From assembly GCF_002924365.1 (NCBI RefSeq), contig NZ_PQWB01000011.1:92132-156131 (forward strand): 64,000 nt of DNA, in the 5' to 3' direction. Positions within the stretch are counted from its first letter, which is position 1. Each line of letters opens with the position of its first letter. The position numbers and the translations under genes are program-made. Source of the stretch: Chromobacterium alticapitis (lineage in GTDB: Bacteria; Pseudomonadota; Gammaproteobacteria; Burkholderiales; Chromobacteriaceae). The notes beneath the pieces were generated by a model. That model was given only the letters and a program-made list of their open reading frames with translations, was not told the DNA's origin and did not search any database. Shown here piece by piece: positions 50,046 through 60,068 of this stretch.

Positions 50046-50866
50046 CATGGCTCCGCGCTTGCCGCGGCGAGCGGCCGCGGCGCGTAGCTGCGCGGGCCGG
50101 CCACATGCGCCCAGATGCCGGAGACACCCGGCGCGACATGGTCGGCCAGGCTATGGCCGTTCGGATAGTCGCCGCCGTTCTGGCGGCGGAACGGAATCGG
50201 CGCTTCGTCGAACAGGCAGGCCAGCCGAACCCGCCATGCCTCCAGTTGCCGATTCACGCTCTCGCGGCTCAGATGGTTGACGCCGTACACCGCATGAGTG
50301 GGCAGTACGTCCATGCCGGGATAAAACAGGCAGCCATGGGTGACGGGAAACAACAGCTCCTCCAAGGGGCCGTTGATGCCGCGCGGGCCGTAGTCTTTTG
50401 CGCCGCCGCCCACCATGGCCGCCAGCAGCGCGCGCTTGCCCTTGAGCGCGCCGTCGCCGTAGCGCAGCTGATTGCCTTGGCCCTGGTAGCCATAGCCTAA
50501 GCCATAGGCGTACACCCGTTCGAACCAGCCTTTCAGGATGGCCGGGAGGCCGTACCACCACAGCGGGAAAATAAAAATCACCGCGTCGGCGGCCAGCAGC
50601 TTGCGCTGCTCTTCGGTCACGTCCGGCGGCTGCGCGCCGCTGGCGTAGGCGTGGCCGGATTCAACGATGAAAGACAGGCGGCCGGGATCGGCGCGGTCCG
50701 GGAAGTCATCGGCGTCCAGCGCGGCCTTCCAGCGCATGGCGTAGAGGTCGGATTGCAAGACTTGGTGGCCCTGCGCGGTCAGCGTTTCCACCACGGTATC
50801 GGCGAAGCTGCGGCTCAGCGAGCTGGGTTCGGGCTGGGCGTAGACCAGCAATACGGTGCGGCTCAT
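50045..50866 (-). CDS. NAD(P)H quinone oxidoreductase-like flavoprotein
   Basis: 273-residue flavodoxin-fold enzyme of the NQO1/MdaB/KefF group: VLLVYAQPEPSSLSRSFADTVVETLTAQGHQV, DAVIFIFPLWWYGLPAILKGWFERVYAYGLGY and MVGGGAKDYGPRGINGPLEELLFPVTHGCLFYPG. It reduces quinones or similar electrophiles by two electrons with bound FAD or FMN. The C-terminus is somewhat longer than usual. It is divergent from the LysR gene (92-base gap), the classic arrangement of regulator and target. Confidence 0.9.
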   Translation of the reverse strand: MSRTVLLVYAQPEPSSLSRSFADTVVETLTAQGHQVLQSDLYAMRWKAALDADDFPDRADPGRLSFIVESGHAYASGAQPPDVTEEQRKLLAADAVIFIFPLWWYGLPAILKGWFERVYAYGLGYGYQGQGNQLRYGDGALKGKRALLAAMVGGGAKDYGPRGINGPLEELLFPVTHGCLFYPGMDVLPTHAVYGVNHLSRESVNRQLEAWRVRLACLFDEAPIPFRRQNGGDYPNGHSLADHVAPGVSGIWAHVAGPRSYAPRPLAAASAEP

Positions 50867-50958
50867 GTCGGGACTTTCCGTCGAGTGGCGATGGCGCCAG
50901 TGTGTCCGGGCATGATAAATAAGTGAAATCGATGCTTTTTTGATGAGCTATTTGTCTT

Positions 50959-51870
50959 ATGGATACCGGGCGCTTGGATCTGAACTTGCTGCATACCCTG
51001 GAAGCCTTGCTGGAAGAGCGCAATGTCACCCGCGCGGCGGCGCGGCTGCATTTGAGCCAGCCCGCCGTCAGCGCCCAGCTGGCGCGTTTGCGCGCGCTGT
51101 TCGATGATCCGCTGCTATTGCCGGCGCAGCGCGGCATGCGGCCCACGGCCAAGGCGGAACAACTGCTGGCGCCCTTGCAGGCTGCGTTGCGGCAACTGCG
51201 CGAAACCCTGCAGGCGAGCCAGGATTTCGATCCGTCCGCCGCGGATATGACCTTGCGCCTGGCTTGCACCGATTATGCCCAGGCTGTGGCGGTGCTGCCG
51301 CTGATCCAGCGATTGCGCCGGCTCGCGCCGGGCATCCGGTTGGCGGTGCGGCATCTGGAGTCGGCCCGCTTGCGGCGCCAGGCGGAGAGCGGCGAGGTGG
51401 ACCTGGCCTTGATCAGCCCGGATGGCGCGCCGCCTGGCTTGCATGCCAGGGCGCTGTTCGAGGACCGCTATGTCTTGATCGGCCGGCAGGGCCACCCGGC
51501 CTGGCGGAACGGCGTCACGCTGGCGCGCTATTTGGAACAGGAGCACGTGGTGGTGTCGCTGGGCAGCGGCGACTTTGGCACCGAGGTGGACGCGGCCTTG
51601 GCCGAGCAAGGTCTGGCGCGGCGCGTGGCCCTGTCGGCGGCGTCTTTCCTGCTGGTGCCGGAAATCGTGGCCCAGACGGATTACGTCGCCTTGATGCCGC
51701 AGCGGCTGGTGTCGGCCAGCCGGGTGCCGTTGGCAGTGGCGGCCTGTCCGTTCGCCGTGCCTGGCTTCGGCGTGTCCATGGTCTGGCACCCGCGCAATCA
51801 CCGCCATCCGGGCCAGCGCTGGTTGCGGCAGTTGTTCGCCGATCAGATGGCGGAGCCCGCCATGGTTTAA
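50959..51870 (+). CDS. LysR-family transcription regulator
   Basis: 303-residue regulator with an N-terminal winged helix (LNLLHTLEALLEERNVTRAAARLHLSQPAVSAQLARLRALFDDPLL) and a substrate-binding-like effector domain (LRLACTDYAQAVAVLPLIQRLRRLAPGIRLAVRHLES, EVDLALISPDG, FGVSMVWHPRNHRHPGQRWLRQLF). Probably activates the divergent quinone reductase gene in response to a small molecule. The stop lies 12 bases from the convergent sigma-54 activator gene. Confidence 0.93.
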   Translation: MDTGRLDLNLLHTLEALLEERNVTRAAARLHLSQPAVSAQLARLRALFDDPLLLPAQRGMRPTAKAEQLLAPLQAALRQLRETLQASQDFDPSAADMTLRLACTDYAQAVAVLPLIQRLRRLAPGIRLAVRHLESARLRRQAESGEVDLALISPDGAPPGLHARALFEDRYVLIGRQGHPAWRNGVTLARYLEQEHVVVSLGSGDFGTEVDAALAEQGLARRVALSAASFLLVPEIVAQTDYVALMPQRLVSASRVPLAVAACPFAVPGFGVSMVWHPRNHRHPGQRWLRQLFADQMAEPAMV

Positions 51871-51882
51871 GCCGGGCCGCGC

Positions 51883-53727
51883 TTATTTGGCCGCCTTGCC
51901 CAGTCGCCGGTACAGCGTGGAGCGGCTGATGCCCAGCGCCCGCGCCGCCGCGCTGGCGTTGCCGCCGCAGCGGCGCAGCAGCTCGGCGATGGCGCTGTCG
52001 TCCACCGCGGGGGCTGGGGCCGCCATGTCCTCGCGCAGCGCGGCGGGCAGATGCGCCAGATCCAGCGCCGCGCCGTCGTCGGCCAGCGCCAGCAAGGTGG
52101 CCAGCAGATTAGACAATTCGCGCAGATTGCCGGGCCAGCGATAGCCGCGGATGGCTTGCGCCAGCTCCGGCGACAAGGAGACGCCGCGCCGGGCCGCGCC
52201 CATGCCGTCCAGCATGGCCTGGGCGATGGCGGCCGCGTCGCCGCGTTCGCGCAAGGGCGGCAGGCTCAGCGGGTAGTGGCACAGCCGGTAGTAGAGATCG
52301 GCGCGGAAAGCGCCTTCGTCCACCCGCGCGCGCAGGTCGCGGTGGGTGGCGCAGATCAGCCGGATGTCCAGCCGCCGCGCCGGGCCGCCGCCCAGCGGCG
52401 TCACTTCGCGTTCTTGCAATACTCGCAGCAGCCGCGCCTGCAGGCTGAGCGGCATGTCGCCTATTTCGTCCAGAAACAGCACGCCGCCGTCGGCCTCGCG
52501 CAGCCTGCCTTTGCTGCCTTGGCGGCTGGCCCCGGTGTAGGCGCCGGGCTGGTAGCCGAATAATTCGGCCTCGATCAGCCCTTCCGGGATGGCCGCGCAA
52601 TTGATGGCGACAAAGGGCGAGCCGCGCCGACCGCCGGCCTCGTGCAGCGCGCGCGCCAGCCTGTCCTTGCCGGTACCGGTTTCGCCCAGGATCAGCACCG
52701 GAATGTCCGCTTCCAGCAATTTCAGCGCGGTGGCGAACAGGCCTTCGGGCAGGCCGTCCAGTACCGCCGCCGGACGCGGCGGCGGCGCGGCAGCAGCTTG
52801 CGCCGCCGCGGATGGGCGGCGAGTGGCGGATGGCGGACGCAGGCGGGCGGAGAAATGCTGCGCGCCGGCTTGCAGCAGGCCCAGCGCTTCGCCGTGGCGG
52901 CTCAGCCAGTGTTCCAGGCTTTGGCCGAACAGCGCGGCGAAATGGCGCGGCCGCCACGCGCCCGCCTCCAGGCCGCACAGGGCGAGGCCCGCGCGATTGG
53001 CGGCCAGCAGTCGGCCGTCCTCGTCGAAGGCCAGCTGGCAGGCGGCCTGGCTGTCCAGCAGCCGCGGATCGTGGTGCAGGCTGAGCCGCCAGCCGCCGCG
53101 GGAGACGGCCTCCAGCAGGCTGGCCTCAATCTGGCCGCGCGCCGCGCGCAGCGCTCGCATCTGGGGCTCCCCCAGCCGGCGGCTGGCGCCGCTGAGGTCC
53201 AGCGCGCCCAGCAGCTGGCCTTGCGGGCCGCACACGGGGCTGGCGGCGCAACTGAGCGCGCGGTTGCGCTCCAGGTAATGCTCGGCGCCGCGCACCAGCA
53301 CGCTGTCCGCCGCCGCCAGCGCGGTGCCTATGGCGTTGGTGCCGCGCATCGTCTCGCTCCAGTCCATGCCAGGCGTCAGCGCCAGCCGCGCCGCCTTGTC
53401 CAGAAAATCGATGTCGCCGCTCTCGTCCAGTATCAGGCCGCGGCTATCCGCCACCACCAGGGCCAGATCCAGCCCGGCTATCTGTTCGGCCAAGCCGGCC
53501 AGCGCGGGACGCGCGGCGTCCAGCCAGACGGCGTTGGCCTCGCGCCGCTCGCCCAGCTCCCGCTCGCTGAGTCTTTCGCCGCCGCGGCCGCCGGTCGGCA
53601 GGCCCTGGCTGCGGCAGCGTTGCCAGGAGTGAAGGATGGACGGCGGCAGCGCCTGGCCCGGCAGGGGCTGGTCGGCGAAGAAGCGGCGGCGGATTTCGTC
53701 CAGCGGCAGGCGGTCGGCCTGGTTCAT
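51883..53727 (-). CDS. Sigma-54-dependent activator, AcoR-like
   Basis: 614-residue enhancer-binding protein. Residues about 60-300 are a GAF/PAS-type sensor ([65 protein letters not shown]). The AAA+ domain (about 320-560) has Walker A GETGTGKD, the sigma-54 contact loop GAYTGAS (the usual GAFTGA with Tyr for Phe) and [11 protein letters not shown] Fis-type helix-turn-helix ends the protein ([23 protein letters not shown]). It is divergent from the aldehyde dehydrogenase gene, whose upstream region carries matching elements. AGGAG lies seven bases before the ATG at 53727. Confidence 0.93.
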   Translation of the reverse strand: MNQADRLPLDEIRRRFFADQPLPGQALPPSILHSWQRCRSQGLPTGGRGGERLSERELGERREANAVWLDAARPALAGLAEQIAGLDLALVVADSRGLILDESGDIDFLDKAARLALTPGMDWSETMRGTNAIGTALAAADSVLVRGAEHYLERNRALSCAASPVCGPQGQLLGALDLSGASRRLGEPQMRALRAARGQIEASLLEAVSRGGWRLSLHHDPRLLDSQAACQLAFDEDGRLLAANRAGLALCGLEAGAWRPRHFAALFGQSLEHWLSRHGEALGLLQAGAQHFSARLRPPSATRRPSAAAQAAAAPPPRPAAVLDGLPEGLFATALKLLEADIPVLILGETGTGKDRLARALHEAGGRRGSPFVAINCAAIPEGLIEAELFGYQPGAYTGASRQGSKGRLREADGGVLFLDEIGDMPLSLQARLLRVLQEREVTPLGGGPARRLDIRLICATHRDLRARVDEGAFRADLYYRLCHYPLSLPPLRERGDAAAIAQAMLDGMGAARRGVSLSPELAQAIRGYRWPGNLRELSNLLATLLALADDGAALDLAHLPAALREDMAAPAPAVDDSAIAELLRRCGGNASAAARALGISRSTLYRRLGKAAK

Positions 53728-53751
53728 GCGCGTCTCCTGCAAGCTGTGCCA

Positions 53752-53791
53752 TTGTCGCGCGACAACTGTGCCAGCCTGCGACAGTTTGTCG
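53752..53791. promoter_or_regulatory. Upstream activator sites for the sigma-54 regulator
   Basis: TTGTCGCGCGACAA (53752-53765) is a perfect 14-base palindrome and CGACAGTTTGTCG (53779-53791) repeats its half-sites in inverted order. They lie about 145-185 bases upstream of the -24 element, a usual enhancer distance. Confidence 0.65.
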
Positions 53792-53935
53792 GGCGGTTTC
53801 GCCGATTATCGACGCTTTGCCTGGTCTGGCAAGCAACTGATTCAGAACAAAATATATTGCATTGCAATACTTTTTTGCCGCGCGGCGTGGCTGGCTTCGC
53901 TTGGGGGGATGCTGCCATGCAAAATGAATGCCGGC

Positions 53936-53950
53936 TGGCACGCGGTTTGC
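53936..53950 (+). promoter_or_regulatory. Sigma-54 (-24/-12) promoter of the aldehyde dehydrogenase gene
   Basis: TGGCACGCGGTTTGC matches the consensus TGGCAC-N5-TTGC at all fixed positions, 52 bases before the start codon. Confidence 0.88.
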
Positions 53951-54001
53951 GCTGCAAGCTTGTCCCCAGCCTTGGGTTCATCACGACTAAAGGAGACTGC
54001 G

Positions 54002-55507
54002 ATGGCAAACCTGCAACCCGGCTTCCCGCTGAAAGCGCGCTACGCCAACTATATCGGCGGCCAATGGGTGCCGCCGGTCAACGGGCGTTATTTCGAGAAC
54101 GTCACGCCCATCACCGGCAAGCCGCTGTGCGAGATTCCGCGTTCCGACGAGCAGGATATCGAGCTGGCGCTGGACGCCGCCCATGCCGCCCGCTACCAGT
54201 GGGGCCATACCCCGGTGACCGAGCGCGCCATCATCCTGAACAAGATCGCCGACCGCATGGAGGCCAATCTGGGCCTGCTGGCCGAGGTGGAAACCTGGGA
54301 CAACGGCAAGCCTATCCGCGAGACGCGCGCCGCCGACATCCCGCTGGCCATCGACCACTTCCGCTACTTCGCCTCCTGCGTGCGCGCGCAGGAAGGCAGT
54401 CTGGGCGAGATCGACGCCAGCACCGTGTCCTATCACTTCCATGAGCCGCTGGGCGTGGTGGGCCAGATCATTCCGTGGAACTTCCCCATCCTGATGGCGG
54501 CGTGGAAGCTGGCCCCGGCGCTGGCCGCCGGCAACTGCGTGGTGCTGAAGCCGGCCGAGCAGACCCCGCTGTCCATCCTGGTGCTGATGGAGCTGGTGGG
54601 CGATCTGCTGCCGCCGGGCGTGCTCAATGTGGTCAACGGCTTCGGCGTGGAGGCCGGCAAGCCGCTGGCCAGCTCCAAGCGCATCGCCAAGATCGCCTTC
54701 ACCGGCGAGACCGGCACCGGCCGGCTGATCATGCAGTACGCCAGCCAGAACCTGATCCCGGTGACGCTAGAGCTGGGCGGAAAATCGCCCAATATCTTCT
54801 TCGACGATGTGGCGGCCAAGGACGACGCCTTCCTCGACAAGGCGATCGAGGGCTTCGTGATGTTCGCGCTGAACCAGGGCGAGGTATGCACCTGCCCCAG
54901 CCGCGCGCTGATCCACGAATCCATCTACGACCGTTTCATGGAGAAGGCGCTGGCCCGCGTCGCGGCGATCAAGCAGGGCAATCCGCTGGATCCGGCGACG
55001 ATGATAGGCGCGCAGGCGTCCAGGGAGCAGATGGACAAGATCCAGAGCTACCTCGCCATCGGCCGCGACGAAGGCGCCCAACTGCTGGCTGGCGGGGCGC
55101 ACGCGCAACTGGACGGCGATCTGGCGGGCGGCTTCTACATCCAGCCCACGGTATTCCACGGCCACAACAAGATGCGCATCTTCCAGGAGGAAATCTTTGG
55201 ACCCGTGGTGTCGGTGACCACGTTCAAAGACCGCGACGAGGCGCTGGCCATCGCCAACGACACCTTGTACGGCCTGGGCGCCGGCGTGTGGACGCGCGAC
55301 ATGAACACAGCCTTCTTCATGGGCCGTCACATCGAGGCCGGCCGAGTGTGGACCAACTGCTACCACGCCTATCCGGCGCATGCCGCATTCGGCGGCTACA
55401 AGCAGTCCGGCATCGGCCGCGAAACGCACAAGATGATGCTGGAGCATTACCAGCAGACCAAGAATCTGCTGGTCAGCTACGGGGAGGACAAGCTGGGCTT
55501 TTTCTAA
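54002..55507 (+). CDS. Aldehyde dehydrogenase, ExaC/AcoD-like
   Basis: 501-residue NAD-dependent aldehyde dehydrogenase, probably acetaldehyde or another short aldehyde oxidised during alcohol or acetoin use. Seen are [44 protein letters not shown], nucleotide-binding [12 protein letters not shown], catalytic Glu in [12 protein letters not shown] and catalytic Cys in [11 protein letters not shown], and [13 protein letters not shown]. The sequence is very close to ExaC-type enzymes, which have the CTC active site. AAGGAGA precedes the ATG. It is under the sigma-54 promoter. Confidence 0.94.
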   Translation: MANLQPGFPLKARYANYIGGQWVPPVNGRYFENVTPITGKPLCEIPRSDEQDIELALDAAHAARYQWGHTPVTERAIILNKIADRMEANLGLLAEVETWDNGKPIRETRAADIPLAIDHFRYFASCVRAQEGSLGEIDASTVSYHFHEPLGVVGQIIPWNFPILMAAWKLAPALAAGNCVVLKPAEQTPLSILVLMELVGDLLPPGVLNVVNGFGVEAGKPLASSKRIAKIAFTGETGTGRLIMQYASQNLIPVTLELGGKSPNIFFDDVAAKDDAFLDKAIEGFVMFALNQGEVCTCPSRALIHESIYDRFMEKALARVAAIKQGNPLDPATMIGAQASREQMDKIQSYLAIGRDEGAQLLAGGAHAQLDGDLAGGFYIQPTVFHGHNKMRIFQEEIFGPVVSVTTFKDRDEALAIANDTLYGLGAGVWTRDMNTAFFMGRHIEAGRVWTNCYHAYPAHAAFGGYKQSGIGRETHKMMLEHYQQTKNLLVSYGEDKLGFF

Positions 55508-55547
55508 GCCAGCCGGTTTTCCGGCTGAGCCGCATGCCTGCCAAGCC

Positions 55548-55573
55548 ACCGCCCCTGACCGGGCGGTTTTTTT
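55548..55573 (+). terminator. Rho-independent terminator after the aldehyde dehydrogenase gene
   Basis: Seven-base-pair stem ACCGCCC / GGGCGGT with a six-base loop and seven T residues; a second small hairpin (AGCCGG/CCGGCT) lies just before it at 55511-55526. Confidence 0.88.
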
Positions 55574-55846
55574 GTCGGGTGGCCTGGGATGGGTGGTGAA
55601 TAGGTGGATTTTTTAGATGAAGAAATCATGGTGCTTATTGGACAATTTTCGATGATCGATTGATTTTGTAATTTTTATAATGAAATACATTATGTATTTA
55701 CGCAATAAATAAACATTTGAGAAGAGGGGCATGCTGTGTGTGTTATAGCCGCTGGGGCGTGGCCGGCGCGCCGGGCGAGCCATCGCGTTGCGGCAGCCGG
55801 CGCAGGCGCAAACCGCGCGGCCAGGCATGGCGGCGTGAAACGCAGG
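55574..55846. other. Gene-free interval with an AT-rich block
   Basis: No gene that I can support. Bases 55605-55735 are strikingly AT-rich for this genome and include TATAAT at 55677-55682 and a GAGAAGAGGGGC-ATG that would encode only a five-residue peptide. The right half returns to normal GC content. Confidence 0.5.
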
Positions 55847-55848
55847 CG

Positions 55849-55875
55849 TAAAAAAACCGGGCGCGAGGCCCGGTT
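55849..55875 (-). terminator. Rho-independent terminator after the chemoreceptor gene
   Basis: On the minus strand, ACCGGGC / GCCCGGT stem with a five-base loop followed by a run of T residues, about 20 bases beyond the stop. Confidence 0.88.
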
Positions 55876-55896
55876 GTCTTTGGCGAGGGGAGGGGA

Positions 55897-57315
55897 TCAG
55901 CCGTCGGCCAATTGGTCCAGCTCGCTTTGCAGCTTGCTGCTGATGTGTTCCATGCTCTGCATTTTGGCGACGATGCCGGCCTCGTCCAGTTGGCCGCTTT
56001 GCGCGGCGGCTCGCACCGCCGCTTCCACCTGTTGCTGCAGCTGCTGCTGCGGGGCGCGCAGCGGCTGGATCGCGCTGCCGAACAGCGCGGCGCCGTCGCC
56101 GTCCAGCCACGGCGTCAGCTCCTGTTGCGGCGTTTGCGCCCGCGCCTCTTCTATCGCATGGTAGGCCTGCTGTTTGTAGATGATGTGGCCCACTTTCTGC
56201 AGCGAGGTTTGAGACTTCTGCTGCACCGCGCTGACTTGGCGCAGCACCAGGTCGGATTGCTCGGCCAGGCTGGAGAAACGCAGGCGGAAGGCTTCGACCG
56301 AGGTCTGCACCTCGCCTGCCACCGCGCCGGCGTCGCTGGCCTGAGCCTGCATGTCGGCGATGCGGGTAGACAGCGATTCCAGCACGCCCTGCACCTGGTT
56401 GGCGGTGCTCTTGCTGCGCTCGGCCAGCTTGCGCACCTCGTCCGCCACCACGGCGAAGCCCCGTCCTGTTTCGCCGGCGCGGGCCGCCTCGATCGCCGCG
56501 TTCAGCGCCAGCAGATTGGTTTGATCGGCGATGGCGGAAATATCGGCCAGCGAGCTTTCAATGCCCTGCCATTCTTGCGCCAGCATCTGGCTGGCGGTAT
56601 CCATGCTGCTGACGCTGCCGGCTATGGTTTGCAGATGGCCGGATAGCACGTCGGCGCTGTTCAGGCTTTCGCGTGCGCCGGCGGCGTTGTCGCGGGTGAT
56701 GCCGGATACCGCGTCCATGGACTGGCTGATCGCGGACAGGTCGCGCTGGCTGCCGGCCAGATCTTGCCGCAGGTGGGGATTGCTTAGCGCGGCCAGTTGC
56801 GAGGACAGCCGGTTGCGGCGGACGAAGCCGTCGTTGTCGGCCATGGTCTGGATGGCCTGGTTCACGCTGTCCAACGAGCTGGACAGGATGCCAGGCAGGC
56901 CCTGGCTCAGCGGGCGGCGACCGAAGTTGCCCTTGCTGATTTCCTGGAAGCAGGTGTTGATCTCCTTGAAATAGGTTTCCACCAGGTCAAGGAAATCGTT
57001 CAGCTGCCAAGCCACTTGGCCGACTTCGCCCATCTCGCGGGTGTGGCGGCTGCGATGGTGCAGTTCGCCGCTGCAGGCGAGGCTGAGCTGATTGGTCAGG
57101 GTGTTCAGCAGCAGGAAGATGCGGCTGCCTTTCTGCCACAGCCACCATGACAGGGCGAGCGAGCCGGCGATCAGCGCGGCGCTGACGATGGCTCGCGCCA
57201 TGTCCGGCAGCAGGTAGTCGTCGAGAACGGACAGCAGCACCAGCAGGTTGAAGGCGAGCAGGCCCCAGGCTAGGCGGGAACGCAGGAAGGGGGTGGATTT
57301 GCGCGGAGAACTCAT
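55897..57315 (-). CDS. Methyl-accepting chemotaxis protein, signalling partner of the PAS protein
   Basis: 472-residue receptor. Two membrane helices at about residues 14-60 ([39 protein letters not shown]) have no periplasmic domain between them; then follow a HAMP-like region and the signalling hairpin [40 protein letters not shown]. After the hairpin comes [18 protein letters not shown], reminiscent of the start of a CZB zinc-binding domain but incomplete. It overlaps the PAS gene by four bases. The pair resembles an Aer aerotaxis receptor divided into two proteins. Confidence 0.92.
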   Translation of the reverse strand: MSSPRKSTPFLRSRLAWGLLAFNLLVLLSVLDDYLLPDMARAIVSAALIAGSLALSWWLWQKGSRIFLLLNTLTNQLSLACSGELHHRSRHTREMGEVGQVAWQLNDFLDLVETYFKEINTCFQEISKGNFGRRPLSQGLPGILSSSLDSVNQAIQTMADNDGFVRRNRLSSQLAALSNPHLRQDLAGSQRDLSAISQSMDAVSGITRDNAAGARESLNSADVLSGHLQTIAGSVSSMDTASQMLAQEWQGIESSLADISAIADQTNLLALNAAIEAARAGETGRGFAVVADEVRKLAERSKSTANQVQGVLESLSTRIADMQAQASDAGAVAGEVQTSVEAFRLRFSSLAEQSDLVLRQVSAVQQKSQTSLQKVGHIIYKQQAYHAIEEARAQTPQQELTPWLDGDGAALFGSAIQPLRAPQQQLQQQVEAAVRAAAQSGQLDEAGIVAKMQSMEHISSKLQSELDQLADG

Positions 57316-57866
57316 CCTGCGACTCCTTTGGCTTTGAGTACATCGGCGTTAAGCCCCAGGATGAAGTCTTGGTAGCTGCAGCCTTTTTCTAGCAACAGCG
57401 CGAGCAGCCAGTCGCGGGAGGCGTCCGGCGCGGCGGCCTTGCCGTGGGCGGCTTCTATCTTGCGCATTTCGGCGTAGATCGGTTCGATGGCGGCGATGGC
57501 GGCGCGGCTGGGTGGACGGCGCACCGAGTAATAGCCCTGCAGTTTGCCTTTGAGGTCATAGTCCGGGGTGACGTTGGCCAGCACCCAGTAGTAGTTGCCG
57601 TCTATGGTGGCGTTTTTGACCAGGGCGAAGAATTCGTGGCCGCCTTGCAGCGTCTGCCACATCAGGCGATAGGCGCCGCGCGGCATGTCAGGGTGGCGGA
57701 TGAGGTTGTGCGGCTTGCCCAGCAGCTGGTGTTCGGCGTAGCCGGATATCCGCATGAACACGCGGTTGGCGTAGGTGATGTGGCCGCTGGCATCGGTCTT
57801 GCTGACGATCAGCTCGTGCGGGGCCAGCTGCAGCTCGCGGCCCGGGCCGGTGGGTGTGTGTTCCAT
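57312..57866 (-). CDS. PAS-domain energy-taxis sensor protein (Aer-like)
   Basis: 184-residue cytoplasmic protein. Residues about 15-125 are a PAS domain close to that of Aer: [94 protein letters not shown]. In Aer this domain binds FAD to sense redox state. The rest is helical. The gene is translationally coupled to the receptor gene. GAGAAG lies upstream of the ATG at 57866. Confidence 0.9.
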   Translation of the reverse strand: MEHTPTGPGRELQLAPHELIVSKTDASGHITYANRVFMRISGYAEHQLLGKPHNLIRHPDMPRGAYRLMWQTLQGGHEFFALVKNATIDGNYYWVLANVTPDYDLKGKLQGYYSVRRPPSRAAIAAIEPIYAEMRKIEAAHGKAAAPDASRDWLLALLLEKGCSYQDFILGLNADVLKAKGVAG

Positions 57867-57993
57867 GCTTCGCTTCTCTCGGGACCTTACCCTTTGTAGT
57901 AGTACGGGCAAACGGCCATTGTCATGGGCAAAGCATGCTACGGCAAGCACTTATTTAATTGTTCTTTATGAAACAAGCGATCTATTTAAATGG

Positions 57994-58014
57994 AAAAAGC
58001 GGCGCAAGCGCCGC
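57994..58014 (-). terminator. Rho-independent terminator after the DUF3857/transglutaminase gene
   Basis: Seven-base-pair stem GCGGCGC / GCGCCGC followed by TTTTTCC on the minus strand. Confidence 0.8.
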
Positions 58015-58023
58015 CTCTTCGCG

Positions 58024-59877
58024 TCAGAGTTTGAGGATTTGCCGCGCCTGGTTCACGCAAGCCAGCGCCTCGGCGTTCAGCTTGGCGAAAGCGGGGCTGA
58101 CGATGTCTGAGTGTTCCAGCCAGCGCACCTTGCGGGTCAGCCGGTATTGGTAGCGAATGCCGCCGCGCTCGGCGCTTTGCTTCAAATCCAGATCGAACCA
58201 CGGCGAGCGGGCCTGGCAGCTGAACGGCGGTTGGATGGGTTTGGCGCCTTGCAGGGTGACTGTGCGTTCCACGATTTCCGGGTCGCCGAGGTAAAGGTCT
58301 GCCTGGTTGCCGTTGTTGCGGTAGCTGTCGAACTGGTTCCAGCGCTTGTCCAGGTGGGGATCATATAAATAGAGTCCGGAAATCTTCTCCAGCGCGCGCG
58401 CGTCCATGGCTTGCAGGCGGATGGGGTAGCGTTGCGGCAGCAGGAAGCCGGTGGCGCCGCGCTCCACCTTGCAGCCTTGCGCTTGATTGCCGCTGCCGCG
58501 GCAGATGGTTTGCTCGCTGCTGCTGTCGCCCTGGTAGCGGTCGCGCAGGGTCAGCTCCACCAGCGGCCAGCCCGCCAGTTCGGTTTGGCTGGCGATCAGC
58601 GCGCTGCCGTCCTGGCGCAGGGTTTCATGCCGCCGCACGTCCAGATTGAGCGTGGCCTGTTGGAGCGGAATGCGGTCCTGGCGCACGCGGCCGTCGCGGC
58701 CGATCAGGTAGGCCGCGCGCTCCTGCAGGTCCGGCATGATGCGGCCGGCCGCGAAGAAGGGATTCGTGGCGTCCAGCCATTCCGCGTTGCCGTCCACCAC
58801 GGCGCGCACGATCATGTGGTTGACTGTGCCGAGTCCCGGCAGCAGCGGCTCCGGCGCGAAGTTGCCGCGGAAGACTAGGACAGGTTCGGCGTCTATGCCG
58901 GCGGCGCGCAGCATGGCGGTCAGCAAGGTAGCCAGGTCTTTGCAGTCGCCATAGCCGTGCTGTTCGATTTCGGCCAGCGTGAACGGCACCAGGCCGCGTT
59001 CGGCCAGCCGCTGGTCGTTCAGATAGCGGTAATGGCTGTTGATGTGCTGCATGAAGGTCGCAACTTGCTGGGCGGCCGGCTTGCCTTGCTGGGCGGCCAC
59101 CACCGCTGCCGCGGCGGGCGGCAGCGGCGCGGCCAGGATCTCGTTGTAACGCGCGGCATAGCTGCCGAAATGCTGCTGCGGCTGGTCGCTGGTGGCGATG
59201 CTGAGCCGCGGCCAGCTGCGTATGGCGCTGTTGTCCCATTCATTGGTGAAGTTCAGATAGCGCTCGCCCTTCTGGTCCACCGCGATGGATTTGCCGTCGG
59301 CGCCGGCCGCCACCTGGAAGCCGTCCAGCTTTTCGCCGCGCCAGATCAGGGGGCGCGGCGAGCTGAGCTCGAAATGGTAGCTGTCGTAGCGCACCGGTTC
59401 CGGATCGAAGTCCAGCCGATACAGCAGTTCGCGGCTCAGCGGGGCGGCGGCGATGTGGTGTTTGACTTCGTAGCTGACCACGCTGCCGACGGCCAGCTCG
59501 GGAAAGGCCAGCCAGGTTTGCATGTCGCGGCTGACGCCGGCATAGGGATTCGGCGCGGCGCGGGTTTCCACTTGCGATTTGGCCAGCTTGACCACTCGGC
59601 CGTCCTGTTGGCGCACTTCGCCGCTGACCACGTCGAAGCGGTCGGTGTCGGGGTAGGTGAAGTCTATGCGGGACAGAAAGTCTTTGCCGGCCGGCTTCAG
59701 GATGGTGAATTGGTTGCGGGTGGTGCAGTCCAGGCTGTTGTCGGCATTGTGCTGACAGCTGAGGCTGGAGCGCAGCGCCAGCGGCGCTTCGCTGACAGGT
59801 TGCTGCGCGGCGCGGGCGGCCTGTCCTGCGCAGGCGAGCGCAACGATCAGGGCTGGCGCGGAGAGGGGAAATCGCAT
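58024..59877 (-). CDS. DUF3857 and transglutaminase-like domain secreted protein
   Basis: 617-residue protein with a signal peptide (residues 1-23, ARA-A). Residues 50-235 are DUF3857-like (ILKPAGKDFLSRIDFTYPDTDRFDVVSGEVRQQDGRVV). Residues 280-400 contain a transglutaminase-like core with Cys in GYGDCKDLATLLTAMLRAAGIDAEPVLVF, His in GTVNHMIVRAV and Asp in EWLDATNP. The C-terminal 200 residues are beta-rich. Likely a periplasmic or envelope-associated cysteine peptidase or scaffold; substrate unknown. The gap to exbD (59878-60068) contains no gene. Confidence 0.88.
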   Translation of the reverse strand: MRFPLSAPALIVALACAGQAARAAQQPVSEAPLALRSSLSCQHNADNSLDCTTRNQFTILKPAGKDFLSRIDFTYPDTDRFDVVSGEVRQQDGRVVKLAKSQVETRAAPNPYAGVSRDMQTWLAFPELAVGSVVSYEVKHHIAAAPLSRELLYRLDFDPEPVRYDSYHFELSSPRPLIWRGEKLDGFQVAAGADGKSIAVDQKGERYLNFTNEWDNSAIRSWPRLSIATSDQPQQHFGSYAARYNEILAAPLPPAAAAVVAAQQGKPAAQQVATFMQHINSHYRYLNDQRLAERGLVPFTLAEIEQHGYGDCKDLATLLTAMLRAAGIDAEPVLVFRGNFAPEPLLPGLGTVNHMIVRAVVDGNAEWLDATNPFFAAGRIMPDLQERAAYLIGRDGRVRQDRIPLQQATLNLDVRRHETLRQDGSALIASQTELAGWPLVELTLRDRYQGDSSSEQTICRGSGNQAQGCKVERGATGFLLPQRYPIRLQAMDARALEKISGLYLYDPHLDKRWNQFDSYRNNGNQADLYLGDPEIVERTVTLQGAKPIQPPFSCQARSPWFDLDLKQSAERGGIRYQYRLTRKVRWLEHSDIVSPAFAKLNAEALACVNQARQILKL

Positions 59878-60068
59878 GTGGGTGTAACCATGGTTTAAGC
59901 CGCGCCGGCCAGCGCGGCGGATTAAAACGGCACGAAAGGCAATGATATTGCCATGATACGGCAGCCGGGGCTAGCGCTGGCGCGGAGCATCCATGGTTGG
60001 ACCACGCAGAACGCGGTGGGTTGCGCGGGGACGGCGGCAGGCCTTGGACAGCCGCCGAATGCAAGGAC

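Noticed and set aside
55736..56164. Plus-strand frame overlapping the chemoreceptor gene 3' end
   Set aside because: Cys/Ser-rich antisense translation of the receptor tail; only its ribosome-like GA stretch is suggestive.
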